This document shows, piece by piece, positions 1-7,676 of a stretch of DNA of 19,683 bases. Under the pieces are notes generated by a model. It saw only the letters and a list, made by a program, of their open reading frames with translations. It made no database searches and was not told the DNA's origin. Origin of the DNA: Myxococcota bacterium (GTDB lineage Bacteria; Myxococcota_A; Polyangia; HGW-17); contig JAHJLU010000705.1 of assembly GCA_018821745.1 (NCBI GenBank), positions 1-19,683 of the forward strand. The letters are read 5' to 3'. The position numbers and the translations under genes were made by a program. The first letter of the stretch is position 1. Each line of letters starts with the position of its first letter.

Positions 1-105
1 ACGATACCATTTGAAATCATGATCGTAAATAACCCCGTCTTCATAATACTCCGTGGATCCGGTATCAAGATCAAAGGGCAGAGGGGGAGGGGGTTCAAGT
101 CTCAT
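1..105 (-). CDS. N-terminal fragment of an unidentified protein downstream of pcnB
   Basis: A reading frame opens with ATG at 105 and runs off the left edge after 35 codons with no stop. The peptide begins MRLEPPPPLPFDLD, followed by an acidic, Tyr-rich stretch (EYYEDGVIYDHDFKWYR). The start lies inside the 3' end of pcnB in another frame (shared ATGAGACTTGA, 11-nt overlap), which is typical of translational coupling. A weak purine-rich GGGAAG sits about 10 nt upstream. The residue composition looks like real protein rather than a shadow frame. A Tyr/Asp-rich N-terminus of this kind occurs in some class I SAM-dependent methyltransferases, but 35 residues cannot support a function. It is presumably the last visible gene of the tig-clpP-clpX-lon-pcnB operon. 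Confidence 0.55.
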   Translation of the reverse strand, partial: MRLEPPPPLPFDLDTGSTEYYEDGVIYDHDFKWYR

Positions 106-1468
106 CTTTCGCTGCTTCCCGGCGTGGTGTTCGCCTTCGGCTGTGGGAACGGGAGCGGGCTCTTCTGCTCCCGGGAGTCTCACGACGACTCTGAGGAACT
201 TCCCGCTTGACCTGTCCCGCGGGCATATCTTCGTCTGCAAGGCGTTCGTCATCGTTGAGTTGATCGGTTACTCCGCGGCCTCCCCCCGAACCTCCCGGGC
301 GCCGTATCAGATCCCAGGGGAGCAGATCCTCAAGGGGTCTGAAAAAAGGTGTAAGATCCAGTCGCGGGATTACTCCCCTTGAGAACCAAAGGATCTGCCA
401 GATGAGGTAGGCGGGCCAGAAGAGATCCTTGCCCACCACTTTGGGGGGAATCTTTTTAGAGGCTGACGGGTACCCTATTTGCGCAATAATCTGGAGAATT
501 CTATGGATTGCGTCCCGCTGGGCTCGGGAAAATCCGTAGGTCACCAGCAGGGGCTGAAGGTTTTCCTTGTATACCTTGCTCACCTGGTTTCCGTTTACCC
601 GCTGGGGTACAAGCAATTCTTCTATCCAAAACTGGAAAAAGACAGGACCTGTCAGCGAGAGACTCATGAGGGGATGCTGGTGAAACAGATCAATGAGTGA
701 ACAGGACTTCATCAGCAGCTCAAAGTTGCCCCTCTCCTTCAATCGTTCATCGAGCTCGGGGAGGAGCACCTGGAGTACTCCCGTGTGCATCATCAGCGGC
801 AGCGTCTGGGAGACCGCGCCTCCGTGGATGGTCTTCCATATTTCATCCACCAGTCGCCTCCGTGAAGAAAGCATAAGGGTCTCGCTGTGTATCTTGAGAA
901 ACTTCTCTGTCTCACTCTCCAGGGTGAACCCCAGTTTCCCGGCAAAACGCAGCGCCCGAACAATCCTGACAGGATCTTCCTGAAAACGGACGTCGGGGTC
1001 ACCGATGGTCTTGATGGAGCGGTGGGTTATATCACGAAGTCCATGAACATAATCAATTATTTCCCCTTTTGCCACATCATAAAAGAGTCCGTTTACGGTA
1101 AAATCCCTGCGGCGGGCGTCCTCTTCCGGTGTCCCGAAGAGGTTGTCGGAGACGATGAGGAGATCTTCATCTTCTTCCCGGGGAACCGGCTGCGCCCTGA
1201 AGGTGGAGGTCTCCAGTATTTTGTCGTTCCCAAAATAGATGTGTGCCAATTTGAAACGTCGACCAATAATTCGGGAATTTCTGAATATCTTCCGTATTTC
1301 CGATGGACGCGCGTCGGTGACCAGATCAAAGTCTTTGGGACGTCGCCCGATGAGCAGATCACGGACAGATCCCCCCACCAGGTACGCCAGATAGTTGTTG
1401 CGATTGAGTCGCCTCACAACTTTGACAGCATCGGGATCGATAAGTTCTCGGGGAATCTGTAACGTCAT
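95..1468 (-). CDS. pcnB: Poly(A) polymerase I-like nucleotidyltransferase (PcnB)
   Basis: Template-independent nucleotidyltransferase of the class II CCA-adding enzyme/poly(A) polymerase superfamily; the PcnB branch adds 3' poly(A) tails that promote RNA decay. Visible motifs: the nucleotide-binding GGSVRD (about residues 32-37), the catalytic carboxylates in KDFDLVTD (about 46 and 48), the poly(A)-polymerase-type signature IIGRRFKLAHIYFG (about 67-80) rather than the CCA-enzyme version, and RRDFTVNGL (about 121-129). The C-terminus is a long, Arg/Ser-rich basic tail, as is common in PcnB and likely RNA-binding. ATG at 1468 is preferred because it forms an ATGA overlap with the lon stop; an in-frame TTG at 1477 would add three residues. 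Length is 457 aa, normal for PcnB. It is translationally coupled to lon, and its own 3' end overlaps the next start. Confidence 0.88.
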   Translation of the reverse strand: MTLQIPRELIDPDAVKVVRRLNRNNYLAYLVGGSVRDLLIGRRPKDFDLVTDARPSEIRKIFRNSRIIGRRFKLAHIYFGNDKILETSTFRAQPVPREEDEDLLIVSDNLFGTPEEDARRRDFTVNGLFYDVAKGEIIDYVHGLRDITHRSIKTIGDPDVRFQEDPVRIVRALRFAGKLGFTLESETEKFLKIHSETLMLSSRRRLVDEIWKTIHGGAVSQTLPLMMHTGVLQVLLPELDERLKERGNFELLMKSCSLIDLFHQHPLMSLSLTGPVFFQFWIEELLVPQRVNGNQVSKVYKENLQPLLVTYGFSRAQRDAIHRILQIIAQIGYPSASKKIPPKVVGKDLFWPAYLIWQILWFSRGVIPRLDLTPFFRPLEDLLPWDLIRRPGGSGGGRGVTDQLNDDERLADEDMPAGQVKREVPQSRRETPGSRRARSRSHSRRRTPRREAAKDET

Positions 1469-3858
1469 GTTCGCCAATCAACGGGGGTGTTGGAAAAAAC
1501 CGTTTTCTTTCTCATCTGACTTTGATCCAGCGCGTGAGTCAACACTTCATCCACGGTATCCACTGGGATAATGGTCACCTGGCTCAAAACCTTGGGTGGT
1601 ATTTCCTCAATGTCTATCATATTTGCACGGGGAATCAACACACGACGTATCCCGCTGCGGTGTGCCGCGATGATCTTCTCTTTGAGACCACCTATTTTAA
1701 GAACTCTGCCCCTCAGGGTTATCTCACCGGTCATTGCCAGATCACTGTGAACGGGCAACTGAAGGAGAGAACTCACAATGGCGGTCACTATGGTTATCCC
1801 CGCCGAAGGACCATCCTTGGGAATCGCCCCCTCGGGGAAATGAATATGAATATCAACCTTGTCGTGGAAATCCACGTCCAACCCGAAGGCGCTGCTGCGG
1901 GACCGTACACAGGAGAGAGCGGTCCGTGCGCTCTCCTGCATCACCTCACCCAATTTTCCCGTGAGGGAGAGGTTCCCTTTCCCCGGCACCGTAGATGCTT
2001 CCGCCACCAGCAGATCCCCCCCGAACACCGTCACCGCAAGGCCATTGACCACACCGGTGGTGTTTCCACCTTCGGGGATCCCGAAATTATAACGCTTCTT
2101 TCCCAGCCAGGTGGGAATAGAGGTACTCTTGATGCGATGTTCGGAATTTATCTCCATGGTCCCCCGAACGGTCTTGAGGGCACATTTTCGCAACACCGAG
2201 GAGATGTTCCGCTCCAGGGACCGGACACCGGCTTCCTTCGTGTAGTGATTGATGATGGACTTTATTGATCCCTCGGTGAAGGTCACCGACTGCTCCGAGA
2301 GCCCACAGCGCTCGAGTTGTTTGGGGATAAGGTACTTCACCGCAATGGAGAGCTTCTCCCACTCTGTGTACCCATCGAGCTCGATGATCTCCATGCGATC
2401 CTGCAGGGGCCAGGGAATAGAGCTCAGTGAGTTGGAGGTGGCGATGAACAGAACCTTGGAGAGGTCATAGTCCAGATCCAGGTAGTGATCATTGAAGGCC
2501 TTGTTCTGTTCTGGGTCCAGCACTTCCAGGAGGGCAGAGGAGGGATCTCCCCTGAAATCAGACGATAATTTATCGATCTCATCGAGCAGAAAGACAGGGT
2601 TCGAGGTCCCTGCCTTCTTCATGGCCTGAATGATTTTTCCCGGCATGGCGCCAATATATGTTCTGCGGTGCCCCCGGATCTCTGCCTCGTCCCGCACTCC
2701 TCCGAGGCTCAACCGAACAAATTCTCTGCCACATGCCCTGGCAACGCTTCGCGCCAGGGAGGTCTTCCCCACTCCGGGAGGACCAGTAAAGCATAAAATT
2801 GGACCCGTTACCCTGTTGGAGAGACTCTGAACCGCCAGGTGCTCCAAAATTCGCTCCTTGGGTTTCTCCATTCCAAAGTGGTCCTCATCGAGGATGGACT
2901 GGGACTGGATGATATTGAGGTTATCTTCGCTGTTTAAATCCCAGGGAAGCGCCAAAATCCAGTCGAGGTAATTTCTCACCACCGCGGCTTCGGCGCTCAT
3001 GGGGGCCATAAGCTTGAGCTTTCGCAGCTCCTTGATGGCCTTCTCCCGAGCCTCATCGGACAGCTTCTGTTGAAATATCCGCTCCTCTAATTCAGATATT
3101 TCCTGTTTCAACTCGTCGACTTCAGGGGGCATTTCCTCAGGCTTTCCAGCCCCCGCCAGGCCACTGTTCCGACGCATATTGGAGCGAATTCGATTTTTTA
3201 ACTTGATCTCGTCGGAGAGGATATCCAGCTCTTCGTTGAGCAACACCAGCAACTTCTCGAGGCGCTGGCCCGGATCGAGCATCTCCAGTATCTCTTGAGA
3301 TTTTTTCACGTCGTAACTGGCGGCGAACTGTCCCATGATGACATTGGAGAGTTGCGTGGGGTTACTGATCTGATCGAGGGCCGAGAGTATCTCCGTGGGG
3401 AGTTTGTTACCCTTTCGCACGATCTTTCCGAAGATCTCCTTCACCTGGGTGACGAGGACCTTGAGCTCCTGCTCCGTGTGGGTGGGCTCCACGCTCTTTT
3501 GCTGTGTAAAGGAGACTCTGTAGTAGGGTTCTTCCTGAACCACGTCGGTGATTTTCACGCGGGCAAGGCCGCTGACCAGGGTCTTGAGTGTCCCGTCCTG
3601 CAGACGGAAAAGCTGGATCACCGAGGCAATTACCCCGGTCTCATAGAGATCTTCCACCCGTGGGTCTTCTATTTTGTCATCTCGCTGGGCAGCCAGCAAA
3701 ATAAGTCCGTCCCCGTGGAAGGCGGTCTCTATGGCAGCTACGGAGCGCTCACGACCCACATAGAGTGGGAGGGCCATCTGCGGAAATACGACCCTGTTCC
3801 TCAACGCCAGGAGGGGTAGTGTCTCAGGCAGATCAGGCATGGAGTCCATGGATTTCAT
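1465..3858 (-). CDS. lon: ATP-dependent Lon protease
   Basis: Cytoplasmic AAA+ serine protease that degrades misfolded and selected regulatory proteins. The 797 aa contain, in order: an N-terminal substrate-binding LAN domain beginning LPLLALRNRVVFP (about 14-26), a coiled-coil helical region (about 200-290), Walker A GPPGVGKTS (about 359-367), Walker B VFLLDEIDKL (about 422-431), and a C-terminal protease domain with catalytic Ser in KDGPSAGIT (about 685) and catalytic Lys in GGLKEKIIAAHR (about 728). Length and order match LonA. ATG at 3858 has AGAGGA 8 nt upstream. It follows clpX after 51 nt that contain a stem-loop, and its stop codon overlaps the pcnB start. No heat-shock-type promoter is evident directly upstream, so it is probably transcribed with clpX. 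Confidence 0.97.
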   Translation of the reverse strand: MKSMDSMPDLPETLPLLALRNRVVFPQMALPLYVGRERSVAAIETAFHGDGLILLAAQRDDKIEDPRVEDLYETGVIASVIQLFRLQDGTLKTLVSGLARVKITDVVQEEPYYRVSFTQQKSVEPTHTEQELKVLVTQVKEIFGKIVRKGNKLPTEILSALDQISNPTQLSNVIMGQFAASYDVKKSQEILEMLDPGQRLEKLLVLLNEELDILSDEIKLKNRIRSNMRRNSGLAGAGKPEEMPPEVDELKQEISELEERIFQQKLSDEAREKAIKELRKLKLMAPMSAEAAVVRNYLDWILALPWDLNSEDNLNIIQSQSILDEDHFGMEKPKERILEHLAVQSLSNRVTGPILCFTGPPGVGKTSLARSVARACGREFVRLSLGGVRDEAEIRGHRRTYIGAMPGKIIQAMKKAGTSNPVFLLDEIDKLSSDFRGDPSSALLEVLDPEQNKAFNDHYLDLDYDLSKVLFIATSNSLSSIPWPLQDRMEIIELDGYTEWEKLSIAVKYLIPKQLERCGLSEQSVTFTEGSIKSIINHYTKEAGVRSLERNISSVLRKCALKTVRGTMEINSEHRIKSTSIPTWLGKKRYNFGIPEGGNTTGVVNGLAVTVFGGDLLVAEASTVPGKGNLSLTGKLGEVMQESARTALSCVRSRSSAFGLDVDFHDKVDIHIHFPEGAIPKDGPSAGITIVTAIVSSLLQLPVHSDLAMTGEITLRGRVLKIGGLKEKIIAAHRSGIRRVLIPRANMIDIEEIPPKVLSQVTIIPVDTVDEVLTHALDQSQMRKKTVFSNTPVDWRT

Positions 3859-3897
3859 GTGATGGATCCTCTGGGAAATTGGCTGAAAAGGGGGGTG

Positions 3898-3918
3898 GAT
3901 TCGTAAAAACTACGAATC
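3898..3918 (-). promoter_or_regulatory. Intercistronic stem-loop at the clpX stop codon
   Basis: A perfect 8-bp inverted repeat, GATTCGTA then GTTTT then TACGAATC (minus strand), starts inside the last codons of clpX and contains its TAG stop. It is followed by a C-run and TTTT, not by an immediate long U-tract, so it is not a textbook terminator. It may act as an RNA processing or stability element, or as a partial attenuator that lowers lon expression relative to clpX. The dyad is seen directly; the role is inferred. Confidence 0.5.
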
Positions 3919-5205
3919 ACCGTTTTCCACCTTCAGTTTATTGACTATGGTGGGATACTGCTCCTGGTCCACAGTGGCCCGGGTGATAACCACTTTCTCA
4001 ATATCAGAGCGGGAGGGGATATCAAACATGATTTCAATCATGATCGTCTCAATAATAGAGCGAAGACCCCTGGCCCCGGAGCCCAGTTTCTGGGCTTTTT
4101 GCGCAATGGCCACCAGCGCATCGGGCTCAAATTCCAGCTTCACCCCGTCGAGCTCAAAGAGCCACTCGTACTGTTTTGCCAGGGCATTTCTCGGCTTGGT
4201 GAGGATGGTGACGAGGGTTTCATCGTCGAGATCGTGGAGGGGAGCGATGACGGGAATCCTTCCCACAAATTCGGGGATGAGTCCGTATTTCAGTAAATCT
4301 TCTGTTTGTATCTCCTTGAGATATTGCCAGATATTGCGGGTCTGCCGGGATTGGATTATTTTACCAAAGCCCATGGAGGATTTTCCCAGTCGGTTCTCGA
4401 TCACTTCATCGATCCCGCTGAAGGCGCCGCCACAGATAAACAGGATATTGGTGGTGTTGACCTGAATGAACTCCTGTTGGGGATGTTTTCGACCCCCCTT
4501 GGGAGGAACAGCCGCGACGGTTCCTTCCAGGATTTTGAGCAGGGCCTGCTGAACCCCCTCTCCCGCCACATCACGGGTGATGGAGGGGTTCTCGGAGCGC
4601 CGGGCAAGTTTATCAATTTCATCAATGTAAACAATGCCTTTTTGTGCCCGTTCCACATCATGATCCGCATTCTGCAGGAGACTGAGGATGATGTTCTCCA
4701 CGTCTTCACCCACATACCCCGCCTCCGTAAGGTTTGTGGCATCGGCGATGGCAAAGGGGACGTCGAGAATACGTGCCAGCGTCTGAGCCAGGAGGGTCTT
4801 TCCACTTCCTGTGGGTCCTATGAGCAGGACGTTGGATTTTTGCAGAACAACATCCTCTTCATGCTCCCCTTCATCACCCTCACTGGTCTTTTCCTGTGTC
4901 TCAATCCGTCGGTAGTGGTTGTAAACCGCCACGGACAAAACCTTTTTGGCCCGATCCTGCCCAATGACGAAATCGTCGAGAATTCCACGGATCTCTTTGG
5001 GCGTGGGCAGCGAACTCTTGCTGATGGAATCCCCTTCCCGCTCGGGGGGCAGATCGTCTTCGATGATTTCCGTACACAGGTGAACGCATTCCTCGCAGAT
5101 ATACACGTTGGGTCCGGCAATCAGTCGCTTGACATTTCGGACCGTTTTCCCACAAAACGAGCAGAATACCGAATCATCTCCTGGGGTTCCTAAAGTAGTA
5201 TCCAA
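3910..5205 (-). CDS. clpX: ClpX, ATPase/unfoldase subunit of ClpXP
   Basis: AAA+ unfoldase that recognises substrates, unfolds them and feeds them to ClpP. The 431 aa start with the ClpX zinc-binding domain (Cys15, Cys18, Cys37, Cys40), then Walker A GPTGSGKT (130-137), the pore loop GYVG (163-166) and Walker B IVYIDEID (191-198). RKHPQQEFIQV and the sensor segment ILFICGGAFSGI follow. The start is TTG at 5205: AAAGGAG sits 6 nt upstream, no in-frame ATG exists near the N-terminus, and the zinc domain begins at the expected distance. The Shine-Dalgarno sequence is formed by the last Lys-Glu codons of clpP, only 3 nt separate the genes, and this suggests coupled ClpX:ClpP synthesis. A Glu-rich insertion (about 103-118) lies between the zinc domain and Walker A. 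Confidence 0.97.
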   Translation of the reverse strand: MDTTLGTPGDDSVFCSFCGKTVRNVKRLIAGPNVYICEECVHLCTEIIEDDLPPEREGDSISKSSLPTPKEIRGILDDFVIGQDRAKKVLSVAVYNHYRRIETQEKTSEGDEGEHEEDVVLQKSNVLLIGPTGSGKTLLAQTLARILDVPFAIADATNLTEAGYVGEDVENIILSLLQNADHDVERAQKGIVYIDEIDKLARRSENPSITRDVAGEGVQQALLKILEGTVAAVPPKGGRKHPQQEFIQVNTTNILFICGGAFSGIDEVIENRLGKSSMGFGKIIQSRQTRNIWQYLKEIQTEDLLKYGLIPEFVGRIPVIAPLHDLDDETLVTILTKPRNALAKQYEWLFELDGVKLEFEPDALVAIAQKAQKLGSGARGLRSIIETIMIEIMFDIPSRSDIEKVVITRATVDQEQYPTIVNKLKVENGDS

Positions 5206-5208
5206 AGG

Positions 5209-5811
5209 CTACTCCTTTACTTCCTTGGTGCTCAAGGGGTGCATTACCTCATCGATGACACCGTAAGCAAGGGCTTCATCGGCGGAAAGGAAATAATCCC
5301 TGTCCGTATCTTTTTTGACCTTGTCAATATCCTGACCCGTGTGCTTGGAGATGATCTCATTCAGCCTGTTTTTGAATTTCATGATCTCCCTGGTCTGGAT
5401 TTCAATGTCCGAAGCCTGACCGGAGAAGCCGCCCAGGGGCTGATGCAGCATTACCCGGGAGTTGGGGAGCGCGTAACGCTTGCCCTGCTGCCCCGCCGTC
5501 AGGAGGACCGCACCCATGGAAGCTGCCTGTCCGATACAGATAGTGTTCACCGGAGAGTTGATGTGCTGCATGGTGTCATAGATGGCCAGTCCTGCGGTCA
5601 CCACTCCACCGGGAGAGTTGATATAGAGCATAATGTCTTTATCGGGGTCTTCCGATTCCAGGTAGAGCATCTGGGCGATGATGAGATTTGCCACATCGTC
5701 GTTGATGGCGGTCCCGAGAAAAATAATTCTGTCCTTGAGCAGCCTGGAATAGATGTCCCAGCCACGTTCTCCCCGGTGTGTCTGTTCTATTACGGTTGGA
5801 ATGATCGGCAT
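5209..5811 (-). CDS. clpP: ClpP, serine protease subunit of ClpXP
   Basis: Self-compartmentalised serine protease that degrades polypeptides delivered by ClpX. The catalytic triad is visible: Ser98 in GQAASMGA, His123 in MLHQP and Asp172 in TDRDYF. The IPTVIEQT N-terminus (the axial-loop/processing region of ClpP) and INSPGG are also typical. The length of 200 aa is normal. ATG at 5811 has AAGGA 9 nt upstream. It lies 104 nt downstream of tig and 3 nt upstream of clpX, the widely conserved tig-clpP-clpX order. A weak terminator-like element precedes it, so it may be partly uncoupled from tig. Confidence 0.98.
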   Translation of the reverse strand: MPIIPTVIEQTHRGERGWDIYSRLLKDRIIFLGTAINDDVANLIIAQMLYLESEDPDKDIMLYINSPGGVVTAGLAIYDTMQHINSPVNTICIGQAASMGAVLLTAGQQGKRYALPNSRVMLHQPLGGFSGQASDIEIQTREIMKFKNRLNEIISKHTGQDIDKVKKDTDRDYFLSADEALAYGVIDEVMHPLSTKEVKE

Positions 5812-5889
5812 TTGGTGTGTTCCTTGCCCTGGGAGTCAGGGTCTGGCTACAGTGTTGAAGGCGAGGGAAAACAGTTGAATATCACAAGG

Positions 5890-5917
5890 AAAAAAACAAA
5901 GAAGGCAGCCTGGCTTT
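5890..5917 (-). terminator. Weak terminator-like stem with U-tract between tig and clpP
   Basis: On the minus strand, right at the tig stop codon, AAAG and AGG pair with CCT and CTTT around a CTG loop with a small internal bulge. This is followed by G and seven T. The stem is short and imperfect, so read-through into clpP is likely. It may give partial termination, making trigger factor more abundant than ClpXP. The sequence is seen directly; termination is inferred. Confidence 0.3.
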
Positions 5918-7310
5918 ATTCTTCAGATTCCCCGGATTCTTCGTTTGCCTCCCCCTTCCCGGGCCAGCTCGGCTCGGGAAAAGCGTCAGCCTCTTCCTGA
6001 TTAATCTTGGATTTGGATTTCAGGAAGTCAAGGGTCTTGGTGAGTTTTAAGACATATTTCAATGTATCAATGCGGTTTTCTTTTTGGTACTCGGCTTTGA
6101 CACGCTCGATGCTCTCGCCGCTCTTGGAAGCTATCTCAGCCAGCTTGGCGTCGAGATCATCATCAGAGACGGTAATCTCCAACTGGGTCGCCAACGCTTC
6201 AAGCAGGAGATTCTCTCTGAGCTCTCTCTCCGCGTTTCCACGATAGGAATCCACCAGATTCTTTTTGTATTCGTCCATGTCGTGGCTGTCCATGGGAAAC
6301 CCCAGGGACATGAGGGTCTGCTCTATTTTGAGCTCCGCCTGACGGGTTATCAGATTGCCACCGAGTTCAAAGGGATTACGCTTGATGACTTCATCCATGA
6401 TGGCTCGCTCAAGGAGAGTATTGGACTGGTCTTCATGCTGCTTTTCCAGTTTATCCCGGAACTTTTTGCGGAGCTCTTCCAGATTGTCAGCCTCTCCTGA
6501 TTCCTTTGCCAGCTCGTCATCAAGGGCAGGTGTCACCTTGTGGGTTACGCCCTGATACTCAACAAAGAAGTTCCCCGATTTACCGGAATAGGCACCTGCG
6601 TTGTCACCAAACTCCAGCGAAAGCTCAAACTCTTCTTCAATTTTATCAGTGGCTTTACCTCTAAGGGTCGTAGCAACTCTCAGGGGAATACTGCCCTGAT
6701 TAAAATCATCACCCTCGGGGACGGTGACCTGCTCGTTCTCAAAATTCACCGGGCTGCCATCAATTTTGCCCATGATATTAAGTGTTATCACATGGCCTGG
6801 GGATACTTCCCCTGATTCAACAGGAACCACCTTGGTGAGATGATTCTGGAGCTGCTCCAGCTGTTTTTCAACCGCCTCATCCTTCACCATGACATGAAGG
6901 CGAGTCGCTTCAATACCTTCATATTCTTTTACTTCCACCTGAGGGATGACTTCAATTTCTACTTCATAGGGAAACGCTTCCCCGTCCTTGAACTCACCGG
7001 GAATAATTTTCCATTCGTTGGGAGTATCAACGGCGTGAATTGCGTCGGGGTTATTTCTGATAACCTCCACAGATGCTTCACGAATCAGTTCATTGGTGAG
7101 ATCTTTTTCAATATGTTTCTGAAACATTCGCTTCAGAAGGCTCTGGGGGACTTTTCCCCTTCTGAACCCTTTAAGGCTGACGGATTTCCCCAGCTCTTTG
7201 TAGGTTTCCTCAAATTTGGCCTTGACTGTTTCCCAGGGAATGGTTCCCTTTATTTTTTTAAGTACCGGGCTAATGGTTTCAATTTCAAAGCTATTTAGAG
7301 CCTCGCTCAT
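5916..7310 (-). CDS. tig: Trigger factor, ribosome-associated chaperone
   Basis: Ribosome-bound chaperone that shields nascent chains. The N-terminal domain contains GFRRGKVP (about 48-55), the ribosome-docking GFRxGxxP signature. A central FKBP-like domain (about 160-250) and a long helical C-terminal chaperone domain (about 265-435) follow, ending in an acidic tail (EEADAFPEP to ESGESEE). At 464 aa it is slightly longer than the usual 430-450. ATG at 7310 is chosen because AAAGGA lies 8 nt upstream; an in-frame ATG at 7346 would add 12 residues with no family similarity. The FKBP domain appears degenerate: the IPGFE segment of active PPIase domains reads IPLRV here. It is the first gene of the tig-clpP-clpX-lon-pcnB operon, with a candidate promoter about 100 nt upstream. 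Confidence 0.93.
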   Translation of the reverse strand: MSEALNSFEIETISPVLKKIKGTIPWETVKAKFEETYKELGKSVSLKGFRRGKVPQSLLKRMFQKHIEKDLTNELIREASVEVIRNNPDAIHAVDTPNEWKIIPGEFKDGEAFPYEVEIEVIPQVEVKEYEGIEATRLHVMVKDEAVEKQLEQLQNHLTKVVPVESGEVSPGHVITLNIMGKIDGSPVNFENEQVTVPEGDDFNQGSIPLRVATTLRGKATDKIEEEFELSLEFGDNAGAYSGKSGNFFVEYQGVTHKVTPALDDELAKESGEADNLEELRKKFRDKLEKQHEDQSNTLLERAIMDEVIKRNPFELGGNLITRQAELKIEQTLMSLGFPMDSHDMDEYKKNLVDSYRGNAERELRENLLLEALATQLEITVSDDDLDAKLAEIASKSGESIERVKAEYQKENRIDTLKYVLKLTKTLDFLKSKSKINQEEADAFPEPSWPGKGEANEESGESEE

Positions 7311-7401
7311 GTACAGTATCCTTTCAGTGTTCGTCCGTGTGGCCACCCATGCCGGGGAATCCGCCCAAAAAGAGGGAGGACACTGACCACAGTTGGTAGC
7401 T

Positions 7402-7430
7402 GATATTTACTCAACAACCGATGATGTCAA
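7402..7430 (-). promoter_or_regulatory. Candidate sigma70 promoter for the tig-clpP-clpX-lon operon
   Basis: On the minus strand a perfect -35 box TTGACA (7430-7425) is followed by a 17-nt spacer and AATATC (7407-7402), a poor -10 match. Transcription would begin near 7395, giving a leader of about 85 nt before the tig ATG at 7310. No sigma32-type CCCCAT -10 box or CIRCE element is seen near it. The -35 box is strong; the overall call rests on position and spacing. Confidence 0.4.
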
Positions 7431-7595
7431 GTTTTTTCTCAGCACTCCACTGAGGAGCCTTCGGGGGACAAGGCCTTCCCCGCCCCGCTCTTCACGTACC
7501 CTTCATCCCCGGCAGGATTTATGGTTGAAATTTTCCACAATCAGTAATAAGGAACTCTGTCGGGTCCCCTCATCAATTTACCCAGGGTATCCCAC

Positions 7596-7621
7596 CGCCC
7601 TCATTGGGCGAGTAGCTTTTT
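7596..7621 (+). promoter_or_regulatory. Short hairpin followed by a T-run in the ugd leader
   Basis: CGCCC (7596-7600), loop TCATT, then GGGCG (7606-7610) form a 5-bp GC stem. Five T begin 6 nt later at 7617, and more T follow. The gap between stem and T-run weakens a terminator reading. It lies about 55 nt upstream of the ugd start and could be a leader attenuator or chance. Confidence 0.25.
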
Positions 7622-7676
7622 CCTTTTTCATCCAACCATGATTTCTTTGCTGGAGTTGGATCATTTCAGGTGATGT

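Larger units (their letters stand above)
7311..7676. other. Divergent intergenic region between tig and ugd
   Basis: 366 nt with no convincing gene. Next to tig lies the candidate TTGACA promoter, preceded by an inverted repeat CTCAG-N7-CTGAG (about 7438-7454) and a T-run. Toward ugd there is a GC-rich dyad CGGGG-N11-CCCCG (about 7461-7481) and a weak sigma70-like pair TTGAAA (7525-7530) with TAAGGA (7548-7553) at 17-nt spacing. A short hairpin at 7596-7610 follows. A possible Shine-Dalgarno AGGTG sits directly before ugd. The long leader before ugd may hold regulatory RNA structure, but I recognise no riboswitch. Confidence 0.5.

Noticed and set aside
1522..2268. 248-codon plus-strand frame within lon
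   Set aside because: Fully antisense to a well-supported lon gene, with no recognisable domain and no start signals.
4306..5193. 295-codon plus-strand frame within clpX
   Set aside because: Antisense shadow of clpX; no family features.
7311..7346. Earlier start for trigger factor at 7346
   Set aside because: The 12 added residues lack similarity to the trigger factor N-terminus, while ATG 7310 has AAAGGA at ideal spacing.
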